DNA from: Siphonodentalium dalli
Taxonomy: Eukaryota; Mollusca; Scaphopoda; Gadilida; Siphonodentaliidae
DNA: 64,000 nucleotides
Reading direction: 5' to 3'
Assembly (NCBI GenBank): GCA_032622095.1
Contig: CP136069.1
Coordinates: 71,259,319-71,323,318 of the forward strand
In this document: one piece after another, positions 23,715-34,378 of the stretch
Position numbering within the stretch: the first letter of the stretch is position 1
Layout of the letters: each line of letters opens with the position of its first letter
Program-made: the position numbers and the translations under genes
The notes under the pieces: model-generated
Database searches by the model: none
The model's input: only the letters and a program-made list of their open reading frames with translations
Told to the model about the DNA's origin: nothing

Positions 23715-25250
23715 TCACTAAATCCAGCATTCTGATTGGTCGGAGGAAGTGGATATTCTACGGTTGATCATATGTTTACATTGAACAGTTTAATAGAGCT
23801 AGTAAAACTGCAGAGTAATAATCTATACTGCGCCTTTATTGATCTTTCAAAGGCCTTTGATAACGTTTGGCGAATTGGACTTTGGCAAAAAAAAATTGAA
23901 ATTGGTATAAATGGTCGAGTCCTAAATGTCGTCAGGAGTATGTATAATGGAATTAAATCAAGTGTTTTCTTTGGCAACACATATTCCTCATACTTCCAGT
24001 GCAATATTGGAGTCCGACAAGGAGAGAACCTATCCCCAATCTTATTTTCTATTTTCACTAACGACTTCCTGAGAAATTCCTGAGTAGAAGGGTCGGAAAT
24101 GGCATAAATTTATCTGGAAATAAATTAACATCGGTGCGTGATTATTTTAACTTATATTGCCTACTATATGCTGATGATACTATCCTGCTTTCAAATTCAG
24201 CCGGCGGACTACAAAATATGCTGAACGATTATTCTGAATATTGTCAAAATGGAAATTGATAATAAATAATAAGAAAAGTTATGTTATTGTCTTCGGTCGT
24301 CGTAATAAAAAGAGAGAAGAAACTGAAAGATTTACTATTGGCAGTCATCCCATTGAAATTGTGTGACATTATAAATATTTGGGTGTCATTTTTCACAGAA
24401 ATAGTTCTTTTATGATGGAAAAGAAAGCCCGGTGCGATAATGCAAAGAAAGCCATGTTTGGTCTTATACGTAAAATGCGGCATCTCAATCTTTCTCTCGA
24501 TTGTGTCATAGATTTATATGAGAAAACAATAGTCCCAATCCTTTTATACGGTTCAGAAATTTGGGGCACAGCAAACAATGAAATGACACAGGGAACTGAG
24601 CTATGGTTTCTTAAATATGTAATGAGCCTAAAATCATCTACTCCTACAGCTTTTATATATGGCGAGTTAGGGATTTACCCAATTACTGTTAAAATAGAAC
24701 AAAGGATACTCAACTATTGGGGGAAAATGATTAGCGGGAATCGTAAAAAGTTTAATTTCATTTTGTATTGGTCACTATGCAGTAGGTTCAGTCCCAAAGA
24801 TAAATTCATCAATAACAAATCAAAATAGGTTAATTATGTTAACGGTCGCATGACAGATCTTGAGTTAAGTGAGATATGGGATAAGCACTTCATTGGTACC
24901 CCCGATAGTTTCAAAGGAAAAATAAAAGAAAGAACTCGGGAGAAATTCTTACAAGATTGGTGGACAAAAATAAAATCATCAGACAAGTATTCATTCTATC
25001 GGATATGTAAAACATCGTTTGGTTGTGAAAACTACTTATTACTACTAGAGCCGAGTGACACGCGAAATTTGTTAAAATTAAGGACGCGTAACCATCGGTT
25101 ACCCATAGAAACGGGCGACTGGGCAGGAGTGAGTATAGACGCCCGCGATTGCAACTTCTGTGGTAAAAACACCGGCGATGAATACCATTTACTGCTTGAA
25201 TGTGTAGAGTTTGCGACGACCCGAATAAAATACATAACCCTCTGAAATTA
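23715..25250 (+). mobile_element. Dead CR1-like LINE, reverse transcriptase to C-terminal knuckle
   Basis: Translation gives GYSTVDHMFTL, CAFIDLSKAFDNVW, GVRQGENLSPILFSIF and, after a frameshift near 24083, LYADDTILL, the reverse-transcriptase catalytic motif. It then reads HYKYLGVIF, then TIVPILLYGSEIWG. Near the end CNFCGKNTGDEYHLLLEC forms the C-x2-C-x6-H-x4-C knuckle seen at the end of many CR1/L2-type elements. It is truncated at the 5' side (starts within the RT) and broken by stops and shifts near 24083, 24258, 24365 and 24826. I cannot fix the 3' end or a target duplication. Confidence 0.88.
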
Positions 25251-25975
25251 AATTATCGCAATTAATGACCAATAGGAAAGTACAAGTTCAACGCGGTCTC
25301 GCAAAATTCGCTTCCGTAATATTCTCCCGTTTAACGAACTGAATATTTGAACTGTCATTTCTTTTTAACTTATCGATGGAACCCGATATGCCCCATTTAA
25401 ACTGAAAATGTAACCCTTACCCCCACATTAACACACCCCGCTTGGGGTCCAAGGGCTGAGTGACAGCCGTGTCGTAGTTAACTGCGGCATTACCCAACAA
25501 AAGTAGCCATGCTAGCTTAATGTAAGTGTAGCATGTATCCACTTCAATTGAGAAAAAGATCATGTAAATAGTAAATGGATTCTGAAATGGCGATTCTTGC
25601 AATATAATTATATATATATACATGAACACTGCATTCTGTGACTGAGATTCATCTTGATCAAACCTTTTAAAATGTTTATATAATATGGAATATCTACCCT
25701 ACACTGATTGGTAATTACATGTTGTTGTTGCTGGACATTATAGTCAAGCACTTGTGATATACCAATGGAATGTTATATGCATCTATCCATGTTGAACAAG
25801 CCTTAAAAGTAGATGAAATTAATTAAATGGGTAATCATGGAGTACCAACGTAATTGAGATACATGAATATGTGTAAGTATCTGACTATGGTGTCTAGCAG
25901 CTCTTTATTATATGAGGAGATATTTATGGTAATGTTGATTTGAATCCTTAAAATTTTCAGTATGTTATTTACATG
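25251..25975. other. Possible LINE 3' UTR, otherwise nothing
   Basis: No reading frame of interest. The first few hundred bases may be the 3' UTR of the LINE, but I see no poly-A or simple-repeat tail to define its end. Confidence 0.4.
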
Positions 25976-26170
25976 TTAAAGATGTATTAAGGGATCCAGA
26001 AATTTAAGTCTCCAGTTTATAAAATAACAGATCTGTCTATTATATGACAATCAGATATCGATTAAATGTAAAATAATATGCAGGCGTTCAACATGTTATT
26101 CAGCGGTGTTGCATTCAAATATATTCCTCGTCTGATAACTGAAAGTCTGGAACCCTAAATACATCTTTAA
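25976..26170. mobile_element. 195-bp TTAA MITE
   Basis: TTAA at 25976-25979 and 26167-26170 bounds inverted ends AGATGTATTAAGGGATCCAG / AGATGTATTTAGGGTTCCAG (second read on the minus strand). This is another piggyBac-like mini-element family, unrelated in sequence to the other TTAA families in the window. Confidence 0.88.
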
Positions 26171-26553
26171 ATGTCCGTGAAATATTTTGAATCGCCGTGA
26201 TGTTTTCCCGCACCCACATTATGTATTAAATTCATGTTCCGTATTACCATGTAGTATTGGTTATTGGAATAAAAGTATCAAACAAAAGAACTATATAGAC
26301 ATTTGAAGCGAGGACTATGACAGATTTATGTCAAGTATAAACACGGGCAGAATTGATTGCTGGTGTCAGAACCCGGCTAAACAACATCCGCATTGAAGTA
26401 ATGTTATTCAGCTCGCTCAAGAGTTATTCATGAGTTGATATCCAACATCATGGGTGTTTTCAAAAGTGGGCGAGCAACTCTCCGTGACCAGTTTTCTAAT
26501 TGATTTTACAGATAAACTTTCGTCATGTATACTTTCTGAGTACTACTTTCTGG
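26171..26553. other. No supported feature
   Basis: AT-rich sequence between the small MITE and the second copy of the 97-bp repeat. Confidence 0.4.
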
Positions 26554-26650
26554 AGAAGCCCTTTAGCTAAGATTTGCATGATTCTTGGTCAGAATCAATG
26601 GTGCAGTAACACCTAGCATTTCATATTCTCATATAAGCGATAAAACAATG
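26554..26650 (+). repeat. 97-bp direct repeat, copy 2
   Basis: Second copy of 23451-23547 (see there). Confidence 0.85.
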
Positions 26651-27342
26651 GAAAATCTACAATATGCAATGTTGTTGTCATTTTTTCGGGCATAATCAAA
26701 ATCCGCTTTGGTGGAATTTTATAGAGTTGTTAGAAATAAAGTCCTATTTACGTGTATATCATTATTGTTAGATATTTCGTTCCTTGTGGAAATTTTAATA
26801 AATTATTATTGTTGTCATTACAAAATCCAAAATAGCGGACAAAATGGTGTCCGGAAGTGCAAATTTCGCTACATTTTACCAGATAATTTCCATTCGCTTT
26901 TTTTTTATAAAAAAAAATTTACCATGCTAAATCGATATATGATAATAATGAGCCATATCACGAGGATTTGGCACTTCAGTGTCCATCAAATTAAAATAGA
27001 TTTAAAACACAATTTCGAAGAAAAATCAATTATTATTGTAATGCCCAGAAGGGAAATGAACTCACACTGTACTGAATACTGAATACCAATACGATGGCAG
27101 ATATGAACCATTAATGCCCATTTTAGCAGAAACGACGGCGTAAATATCGAAAATAGGGACAACATGGGGACCGGCAGCAGTAAAATTGGGCAAGTTTGGC
27201 TAAAGGTCACCAGACTGTTTCCATGGCATCGAAAATAAGAAAAATTATATTTTCATTAATTTATATTGTAACTAAATCTTCTCATATAATTTATAGCCAA
27301 TAGTCATATATGCCATGATATGATTGTCAAACGCCACCAGAC
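26651..27342. other. No supported gene
   Basis: A 124-residue open frame at 26708-27082 is AT-rich in composition and lacks any recognisable domain or splice context. Confidence 0.4.
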
Positions 27343-27959
27343 TTGTATCCAAACATATCCAATGAGTGTCCAAAACCACTTAACAGAGTGTCATATAAGG
27401 AGCTTAAGTCCACGCATCGGGGGTCTCAACCCATCATCTTAATTAATATAGTATACCAAATCAACACAGTCCATAGAACGGGTACCCCCAATTGCCAACC
27501 AGTGCCCCGAACCACCCAATACGCACCCCAATCGACCCAACTAGTGTCGCAAACCATCCAAATGGTGTCCAAACACGCCCTAATGAGTAATCCGAATCAG
27601 CCAACGATTGACACGATATATGATCCAGAGAATGTCCCAAATCATGCATGCAAGTGGTGTCCCAAACCTCACAACGTGCATCTCAAACCATCAACCGAGA
27701 ACCCTACACCATCCCATGTGTGTCCAATAAAACCAATCAATGAGTGTTCATACCCATCCAATGGCCGTCCCATGCAACATGACGATTGCCTCAAACCACC
27801 AGGACCAAGAATATCTAAAACAACCCCATGCAGAATGTCCCACACAACGAATGATTGTCATAACTATTATACAAAATCATCCATCGGATATCTCGAACAA
27901 CCCAGCGAGTGTCTCTTGGTTTGGATTGTAAACCGATTGTATGGTTTCGAACACTGGTC
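27343..27959 (-). repeat. Degenerate 21-bp minisatellite, minus orientation
   Basis: Diverged copies of a ~21-bp unit (minus-strand form TTTGGGACACTCATTGGTTG) fill the interval. Because 21 is divisible by three, the array yields a 206-codon open frame, which is an artefact. The same unit on the plus strand fills 28718-30010. Confidence 0.78.
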
Positions 27960-28489
27960 TTAAAGATACGGGCGGCGTTGGTGGTGTGTATGCTGTTAAA
28001 ATATTCATCTCCGTCATAATTGACATAAACAGAAGGAATAGTAAGATATAAACAGACCTTGTTCTTATACCAATCAGAAATATGACATAAACAGTATGTT
28101 ATTGTCAATTTTTTCCTCTTTGTTATGTAAACAAAAGCAAAACACGTTACGTTTCCTGGATTTTGTTTAGATCCGGATATGGTAAACATTAAGAGCGTTA
28201 TTTGTTACTGTTTTCCTGATATGTAAATAATAAAGAGCGTTTATATCTTTTTTGTGTGATTAACCAATCAAATAGCCCTGTTTTATGTAAACAGAAGCAC
28301 AACTTCTGTAGCACCAGCAGTCTCTTGTTTACGTACACCATCGTAAGTCTTGACGACAATATACTATTTACGCGCTGATTATGTTTGACATATGAACAAA
28401 ACTATATATATAGTTTAATATTCCTTCTGTTGATGGCGATTTTGAACAAATACAAATATTTCGGCCACGAAGACCGCCCGTGCCCTTAA
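27960..28489. mobile_element. TTAA MITE, same family as 7570-8071
   Basis: TTAA at 27960-27963 and 28486-28489; ends AGATACGGGCGGCG / GGGCACGGGCGGTC (minus strand). It aligns along its length with the element nested in the hAT copy at 7570-8071, in the opposite orientation, including two AAGAGCGTT motifs and the CCTGATATGTAAATAATAAA region. Its right TTAA is also the left TTAA of the next element. Confidence 0.85.
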
Positions 28490-28717
28490 CCCTTGACCGT
28501 AGCTTCTTGACATTTTGCGAAAATCTTGTGTCATAGGGCGCATCGCATATATAAGAAAATGCATTGGCCTAACATTACTTACCTTGGCCATGTGAGCCAC
28601 ATAATTCTCATAACATAATATGCAAGACTCCCTATGGGAAACTCGCATATTTGGGAGAATGCATGGCACAGGATCATTTATGCTGTAGCAGCACATCACC
28701 CATCACGAAAGGGTTGA
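28486..28717. mobile_element. Double-hairpin TTAA MITE, copy 2
   Basis: It starts TTAACCCTTGACCGTAGC, keeps TGCGAAAATCTTGTG, diverged halves of both CGCATATATAAG hairpins, and ends GAAAGGGTTGA at 28717 with one mutated TTAA base. It abuts the preceding element, sharing TTAA 28486-28489. Confidence 0.82.
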
Positions 28718-30010
28718 ATACTCGGAGGAGGGTTTTGTACACTTGTTTGGATGTATTGAGATGCAAGTTAGTAGCTGGGTTTGTGACACCATTTGGATGA
28801 ATTGGGAACTCAATGGCTGGTTTGTGATACTAGTTTTATGGTTTGGGTCACTCGCTGGGTGGTTTGTGACACACATTGCATGGGTTGAGACACCAATTGG
28901 GTTGTTTTTGACACTCGACTTGGACATGGAACACACGTGTGGTTGAATGTGACACTAATTTGTCGATTTGTTCAATGATTGGGCCATTTAATAGATTGAG
29001 ACGAGTTTTGGTGGTTTGAACCTATTTGGTTAGGAAGACCTAAAAGTTGCATTGTTTGAGGCACTACCATCCACTGTGGTTTGGAACAATCTTTGCAGGG
29101 TTGAATTGAATTGAGACACTCATTTGGGTGGCTTGTGATACTCATTGTATGGGTGGTTAGGATACCAGATGCATGGTTTGGAGGACTATCGGTGCAGGTC
29201 GGGAATCATGTACATATGGTACGGGGCACTACTTAATTGTTTGTGCCACCCGTTGGAAAGTTTGAGACCAATTGAGTGGTTTTTGGACACTATATGCGCA
29301 TATATGGGACAGAAGAATGGTGGAATGAGACACTCATTTGTCGACTGGTTCACGGATTGGGCCGTTGAATGAATTGAGACGAACGTTGGTGGTTTGGGAC
29401 AGCCGTTCTATGACATAGGAGTCTCATCGGATGGCCTGAGACAATAGTTTTGGTGCATTTGGGACACCATTTCGAAGACTCGCTGGATTGTTTGGGACAC
29501 TCATTTGGTGGTTTGTGGCATTCATTTGATGGATTGACCCACTCGTTGTATGATTTGGGTCACACATCGGATGGTTAGGGACACTCATTTTTGGTAGCTT
29601 GGGACAAAACCTGTGTAGCTGGAACGTCAGTTGAATTGTTTGGGGCTACGACAATACTCGGGGTAATTTAGATGGCCTGTGATACTCATTGTGTGGGCTT
29701 GGACACCAGGTACATGGCTCGGGGGACCATCTATGTGGGTTGGGAACCAGTTGCATATGGTTTTGGGCACTACTTGTTGGTTTGGGAAACTCGTTGGGTG
29801 GATTATTTATCATATGCTTTACTCGGGACAATATTTGAATTTTGGGGCACCAGACGTAAGGCTTGGGATACTCATAGATTGGTTTTGGATACTATGTAGG
29901 TGGCTCAGTATATTGTTTGGTACACTCGTTGGGTGGTTTGGGACACTCATTTGATGTATTCTGAAACCAGTTGGTGGCTTTGGAAACTTGTATGATGGCA
30001 TATATAACAC
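28718..30010 (+). repeat. Degenerate 21-bp minisatellite, plus orientation
   Basis: Successive units such as TTTGGGACACTCATTTGGTG, TTTGTGGCATTCATTTGATG and TTTGGGTCACACATCGGATG run for about 1.3 kb. Together with 27343-27959 it forms an inverted pair separated by two TTAA elements. Several 60-90 codon open frames here are repeat artefacts. Confidence 0.82.
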
Positions 30011-30625
30011 TACTTATTGGATTTAAATGTATTCGATATTTGAAGATTTAGTTTAAAAAGTTAAAAAGTTAGAAATTAAAAAAGCACTTCAATTTTTTAC
30101 TTCCGATTGCCATTTTCATCGTCATTTTTGAAAACTCGGGTTATTACTTACTGTTATCGTATTGTGATTGGACATCATGTATGGTGGCGCAACTGACACC
30201 TATGGTGAAAGTTACCGTGAAATGCTCTTTTTGTTACTTTCGGTTGCCATTTTGTCCTCCATGGATTTTGTTCAGTAAAATTATGCAGGAAATGACAGGC
30301 ATATGGCATGGAATCAAGAACAATGGCTTTTGCTGTACATGTACGTAGTGAGTGGGGTATACCCCCGAAAATGGCCGCCATATTGCCCGGAACACCTTTT
30401 AACGTCGAAATAGTTTGAGCAGACATCCTTACGAAAAATGAATGAAGTTTAATCCGGGGGGGGGGGGCGGTGAAAATTTAAAGTTTCGTTTTCTTACATG
30501 TTTTTTTCTGAAATTTATTATAATAAAAAATAACGAATTTTCCTCCCTGAAACGCGCGGAAATTCGGACTGTTTGGTGATATTCAGCACTTAGGTAACGT
30601 TTGTGGTCAGTAGATTTGTATATAT
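30011..30625. other. No supported gene; G-run
   Basis: A run of 12 G lies at 30456-30467. An 83-codon open frame at 30175-30426 on the minus strand has no recognisable feature. Confidence 0.4.
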
Positions 30626-30745
30626 GCAATCAACGTCGTTTTCGATGCATTTGTCGGCGTATAGAAGCGAAATTATACAAAGTAAGTAGTTCGGCATCCG
30701 ACACTTCTATACGCCGACAGATGCATCGAAAACGACGTTGATTGC
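30626..30745. repeat. 120-bp near-perfect hairpin
   Basis: Arms of 42 bp (GCAATCAACGTCGTTTTCGA..., ending CGGCGTATAGAAG) at 30626-30667 and 30704-30745 are reverse complements with about one mismatch, around a 36-nt spacer. It may be a small snap-back MITE; no target duplication was recognised. Confidence 0.85.
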
Positions 30746-31474
30746 TTATAATTACGACAATCTGCATATTAGTTGGTGATTAAACAAGTTCTTTTTAAAG
30801 AAACTATATTAAAAACACTAAAAGAGTGAAACTACCCAAGTGATATTTGTGTCTGGACTCAGCTGCTCTTTTAACCGAAATGGGAATTTGGGTCGAGAAT
30901 AAATTGGGCGACCGACTGTAAGTTCGAGATGAACACACACAATTTATATCGTTGTTTCCGACATTCCAACTACACAAAAGCAAGACACCACACCCGCAAA
31001 CTATTAAACTGTACTTGCTGGTGTAAATTTCACTTATTTAAAACGATTCTAGAACATCTATTGTCATAAAGACAATCCGATTCGATAGCAATTCCGAAGC
31101 GGTGTTCCCAAAATAGTTATGTAATAAATTCCTTTATCCCCAAATAAATTAATGTACTATTTTGCTGTTTTTAAACGGCGATAATTTTTCGCTGAGATTT
31201 GGCGTCTTGCGTTACCACTAGAAACGGAAGTGATTTCTTGCGATCTGATTGGTGGACTAAATAAAAGTCCGGGTAAATTTGGTTTCCGAACTTTTTAAAG
31301 TATCACTATACCCTAGTGATGCTGGGAAACGACACTTCCCTCGAGTGATAGATATTGTCGCTGCCAAGCGTATCTAAGGGCCTTGACCAATGAAATGCAC
31401 GCATTTTAGTCAAAGCGAAAGTAGTTGTAATTATATGTATATAAATGTAATCCAGATTCACCTTAAAATTGTGC
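30746..31474. other. No supported feature
   Basis: I see no gene or clear repeat. Confidence 0.4.
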
Positions 31475-32105
31475 TTTGTATTCGACAGTGTTTTGGGGTA
31501 CATTCAGAAACCCCTTTTGAAATGAAAACGCCAGGAAATTTCGTTTCAGAAAATGTGTACTGTATCATCGATCAGCGATGATTATGGCACTATTAATACA
31601 AAAATCCGCTTTGTACTCGAAAGTGCAAATAGAAGAAATGTTTTGGGGTTTTGGGGGTACTACAAGAAACCCCCTTCTGAAATGAAAACGCCAGGACATT
31701 TTGTTTCAGAAATTGTGAATTATTGGTCAGTGTTTGCTGGAGCACTATCAATATAAAAATCAGCTTTGTACTCAAAAATGCAAATAGAAGTGATTTTTGG
31801 GGTTTTATGGGTACTATCAAAAAACCCCTTCTGAAATGAAAACGCCAGGAAATTTCGTTTCAGAAATTGTGTATTATTGGTCAGTGATTGCTGGAGCACT
31901 ACTAATATAAAAAATCAGCTTTGTACTCAAAAGTGCAAATAGAAGTAATATTTGGGGTTTTTTGCGGGGTCTCTGGCCCCAAAACGTCAGGAATGCGGAA
32001 CTTAAGAAATCGGATTTCTTCAAACGTTCCTGAGGTGGAACAAATATGGGGCATCAAACCTTTCGTACGTAATTGTGCATATAGAAACCAGCAGGCTCTC
32101 GGACT
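31475..32105 (+). repeat. Right inverted arm of ~155-bp tandem repeats
   Basis: Four copies of the ~155-bp unit, landmark CTTTGTACTCAAAAGTGCAA at about 31609, 31765 and 31920. They are followed by GGAATGCGGAACTTAAGAAA, then CGTACG, and the end CCAGCAGGCTC. All of this is the reverse complement of the 22545 arm. The pair is 9.56 kb apart end to end. Confidence 0.82.
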
Positions 32106-33535
32106 AAATAATGTTTATCCCCGAATCCTTTTACTTTATTAACCCATTTCACCACTTTATGTGGTATTTGAGCATATACATAAAACCATCGACCCGCCCG
32201 ACCCCAATATCCATCACAATTACACTATACAGTAAGTTCTACGACGAGAAGGACGGACCGGCGTATGCATATGATACATGCGCTGTTCACAACAGGGAGG
32301 GGAGAGGAGTTCTCGGCGCACGTGCAAGTCGTTCTGATGCACGGAGGAACCGATTTATTTACACATTGGAGACGATTGATAGACATAATTTAAAAAAATC
32401 CAAACAATATTTAAAACTTACATGTATAGTGTATACCTTACTTGTATTTAAATTCGCGCAATATTATTTTTCGCTCAATTTTAAATTCGTACACTTTGAA
32501 TTCGCACAATCTTGCACAAATTTAAAACTGACAAAAATATTCTAGAAAATATCATGTTTCCAACTGCATTCCGTTGCTATTCTTAATTCTTCCAGATTTA
32601 AGTAGACATAAAGACCATCCCAAATATAAGCGCGCAGCGCGCACAGAAGATATCTAGGATACCTACCGTTTTGTTTAGATACCGTACTAAAATATCTCAT
32701 GAGTGTCGGGAATGAAAATTCGATATTTCTTTCTAGACAAAAATGAGATGTGCTAGTTATTCAAACGAAAACTGTAGGTATACTCTTGTCATATGTACCT
32801 TATTAATTCTCAAAGCTGCTAAATTAATTCTTACTCAATTAAGTTATTATCTCTGTTTAATTAAAGAGTGTTTGCCAGTGCTTATAAACGTGCCCCGTGT
32901 TTGTTCCCGTGTGTGCAAAATATAGTACTGCGGGAATTGAAATACAAGTTAGGTATATCATCTATCTGGACGTACCTGTATACTTATATCAAGAACCGTA
33001 TAGGTTCAAATGAACAACATGCACCATCACTCCTTATTTTGAAAGATGGTCTCGTAATATTGTTTGTCAATGATAGGCATCCACTTGAACATACTTCGAA
33101 TATCGGAGATCTTCTCCTTCGTAAGTTTTTGACGTTTCGTAATCATTGGAGCTTGGGCTAGGTCATAATGCATGGATACGTTTCTTTTAGTGACTGGGAA
33201 CACATTTACAACAGAAAATAGAGTTTCAGAAAAGCAAACTTTGTACTGACATTTGGTTGGTTCACCCCTCGTAATGACCAAGTGTTTTATTTGTGTGTAA
33301 ACCCGAACCAATCCGATTGGGCTGTAGATTTCACACACATTTAGGCTCTTTTGGTTATGTGAATATATATTATCCACCTGTTGTACGCAACTGTGTCCGG
33401 GTCTAGAGCGCGTTACATGCCACTGTGATGTATATACCCATTCAAAGGACAACATATAACATACAATCGGTCTAAATATCTACGATCAAAACTGTAGGAG
33501 GAGTTCATTACACTATGAAGGTACCCTCATACAGA
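32106..33535. other. No supported gene
   Basis: Open frames of 60-144 codons (for example 32111-32545 and 33027-33455 on the minus strand) show no domain, no codon pattern and no splice context I can support. Confidence 0.4.
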
Positions 33536-33790
33536 AAATTATAAAAAATGTTGAACTTTTCTAAGTCGAAAAGAGTTAATAAATTTTCCGTCATCTATAT
33601 ACATGTTGCACATCTCCAATATATTGGCAGCACTATTCTGAAGTTTCAAATTTCTGGGATGAAATCTGTAGGAGGTGATGATTACACCATGAAGGTACTC
33701 AAAAGTGTGACGGACGGACGGACGAACGGACAGTAAAACTGACTGACGAACGGACGGACGGAGCCCGTTTCTGTAGTCCCCCGAAAATAA
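33536..33790 (+). repeat. Retroelement-UTR-like repeat with GACG-rich microsatellite
   Basis: GTAGGAGGAGTTCATTACAC near 33495 recurs as GTAGGAGGTGATGATTACAC near 33670, giving a ~175-bp tandem pair. It is followed by an imperfect (GGAC/GACG)n tract at about 33708-33765. This layout is common at 3' ends of molluscan non-LTR elements, but no coding part is present and the class is uncertain. Confidence 0.5.
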
Positions 33791-34370
33791 ATGTTTAGGG
33801 GGACAATAAATGTGAATTTAGCCTCAAATATAGGCACCAGCATGCACCTGTATCGGTAACCGACATTACATCCCTTACAATCCGTCTTCGTCCCCGAAAA
33901 CAACACCGCATAATGCAGGTATTACATTATTCAACCGAACGGGAAGAAATCCGGGCAATATACTTTCGTGCTATAACGTCTTATCGCCATGATCCGACAT
34001 TTTTATGACCCAAGTATAGCTTGCATTGCTTTTAGTGCAAGATTGTCGTATCTCCAGTCGTTATAGCACGGACCGAACCCCCAATGATGGAGATACAACT
34101 AGTTTGCATAGAGTTTATCATGGAAATGTGATATGGGGGACAGGTTTAAATGGTTCCAATCGATAGAAAATTTTGCGCCGAATCCAATGATACCAAAATC
34201 TCATTTGCCGCCAAAATGGACTTACGACATTATAGCACTGATGCGACGCGACGCAGTGTCTATTTTATTCTCTCCGCCCGCGTCCGCTAGATGTCACTCC
34301 GAACCATATGTACACCAGTGTAACCTATAATTCTTTAAAACTGAAAGGGCTGGACTCTCCCCGAAACGCT
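33791..34370. other. No supported gene
   Basis: Only a weak 12-bp inverted pair (CGTGCTATAACG near 33967 and its complement near 34063) stands out. Confidence 0.4.
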
Positions 34371-34378
34371 CCCACAAC

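Noticed and set aside
27343-27963. 206-codon Pro/Asn/Thr-rich protein
   Set aside because: It is the 21-bp minisatellite; period divisible by three keeps the frame open.
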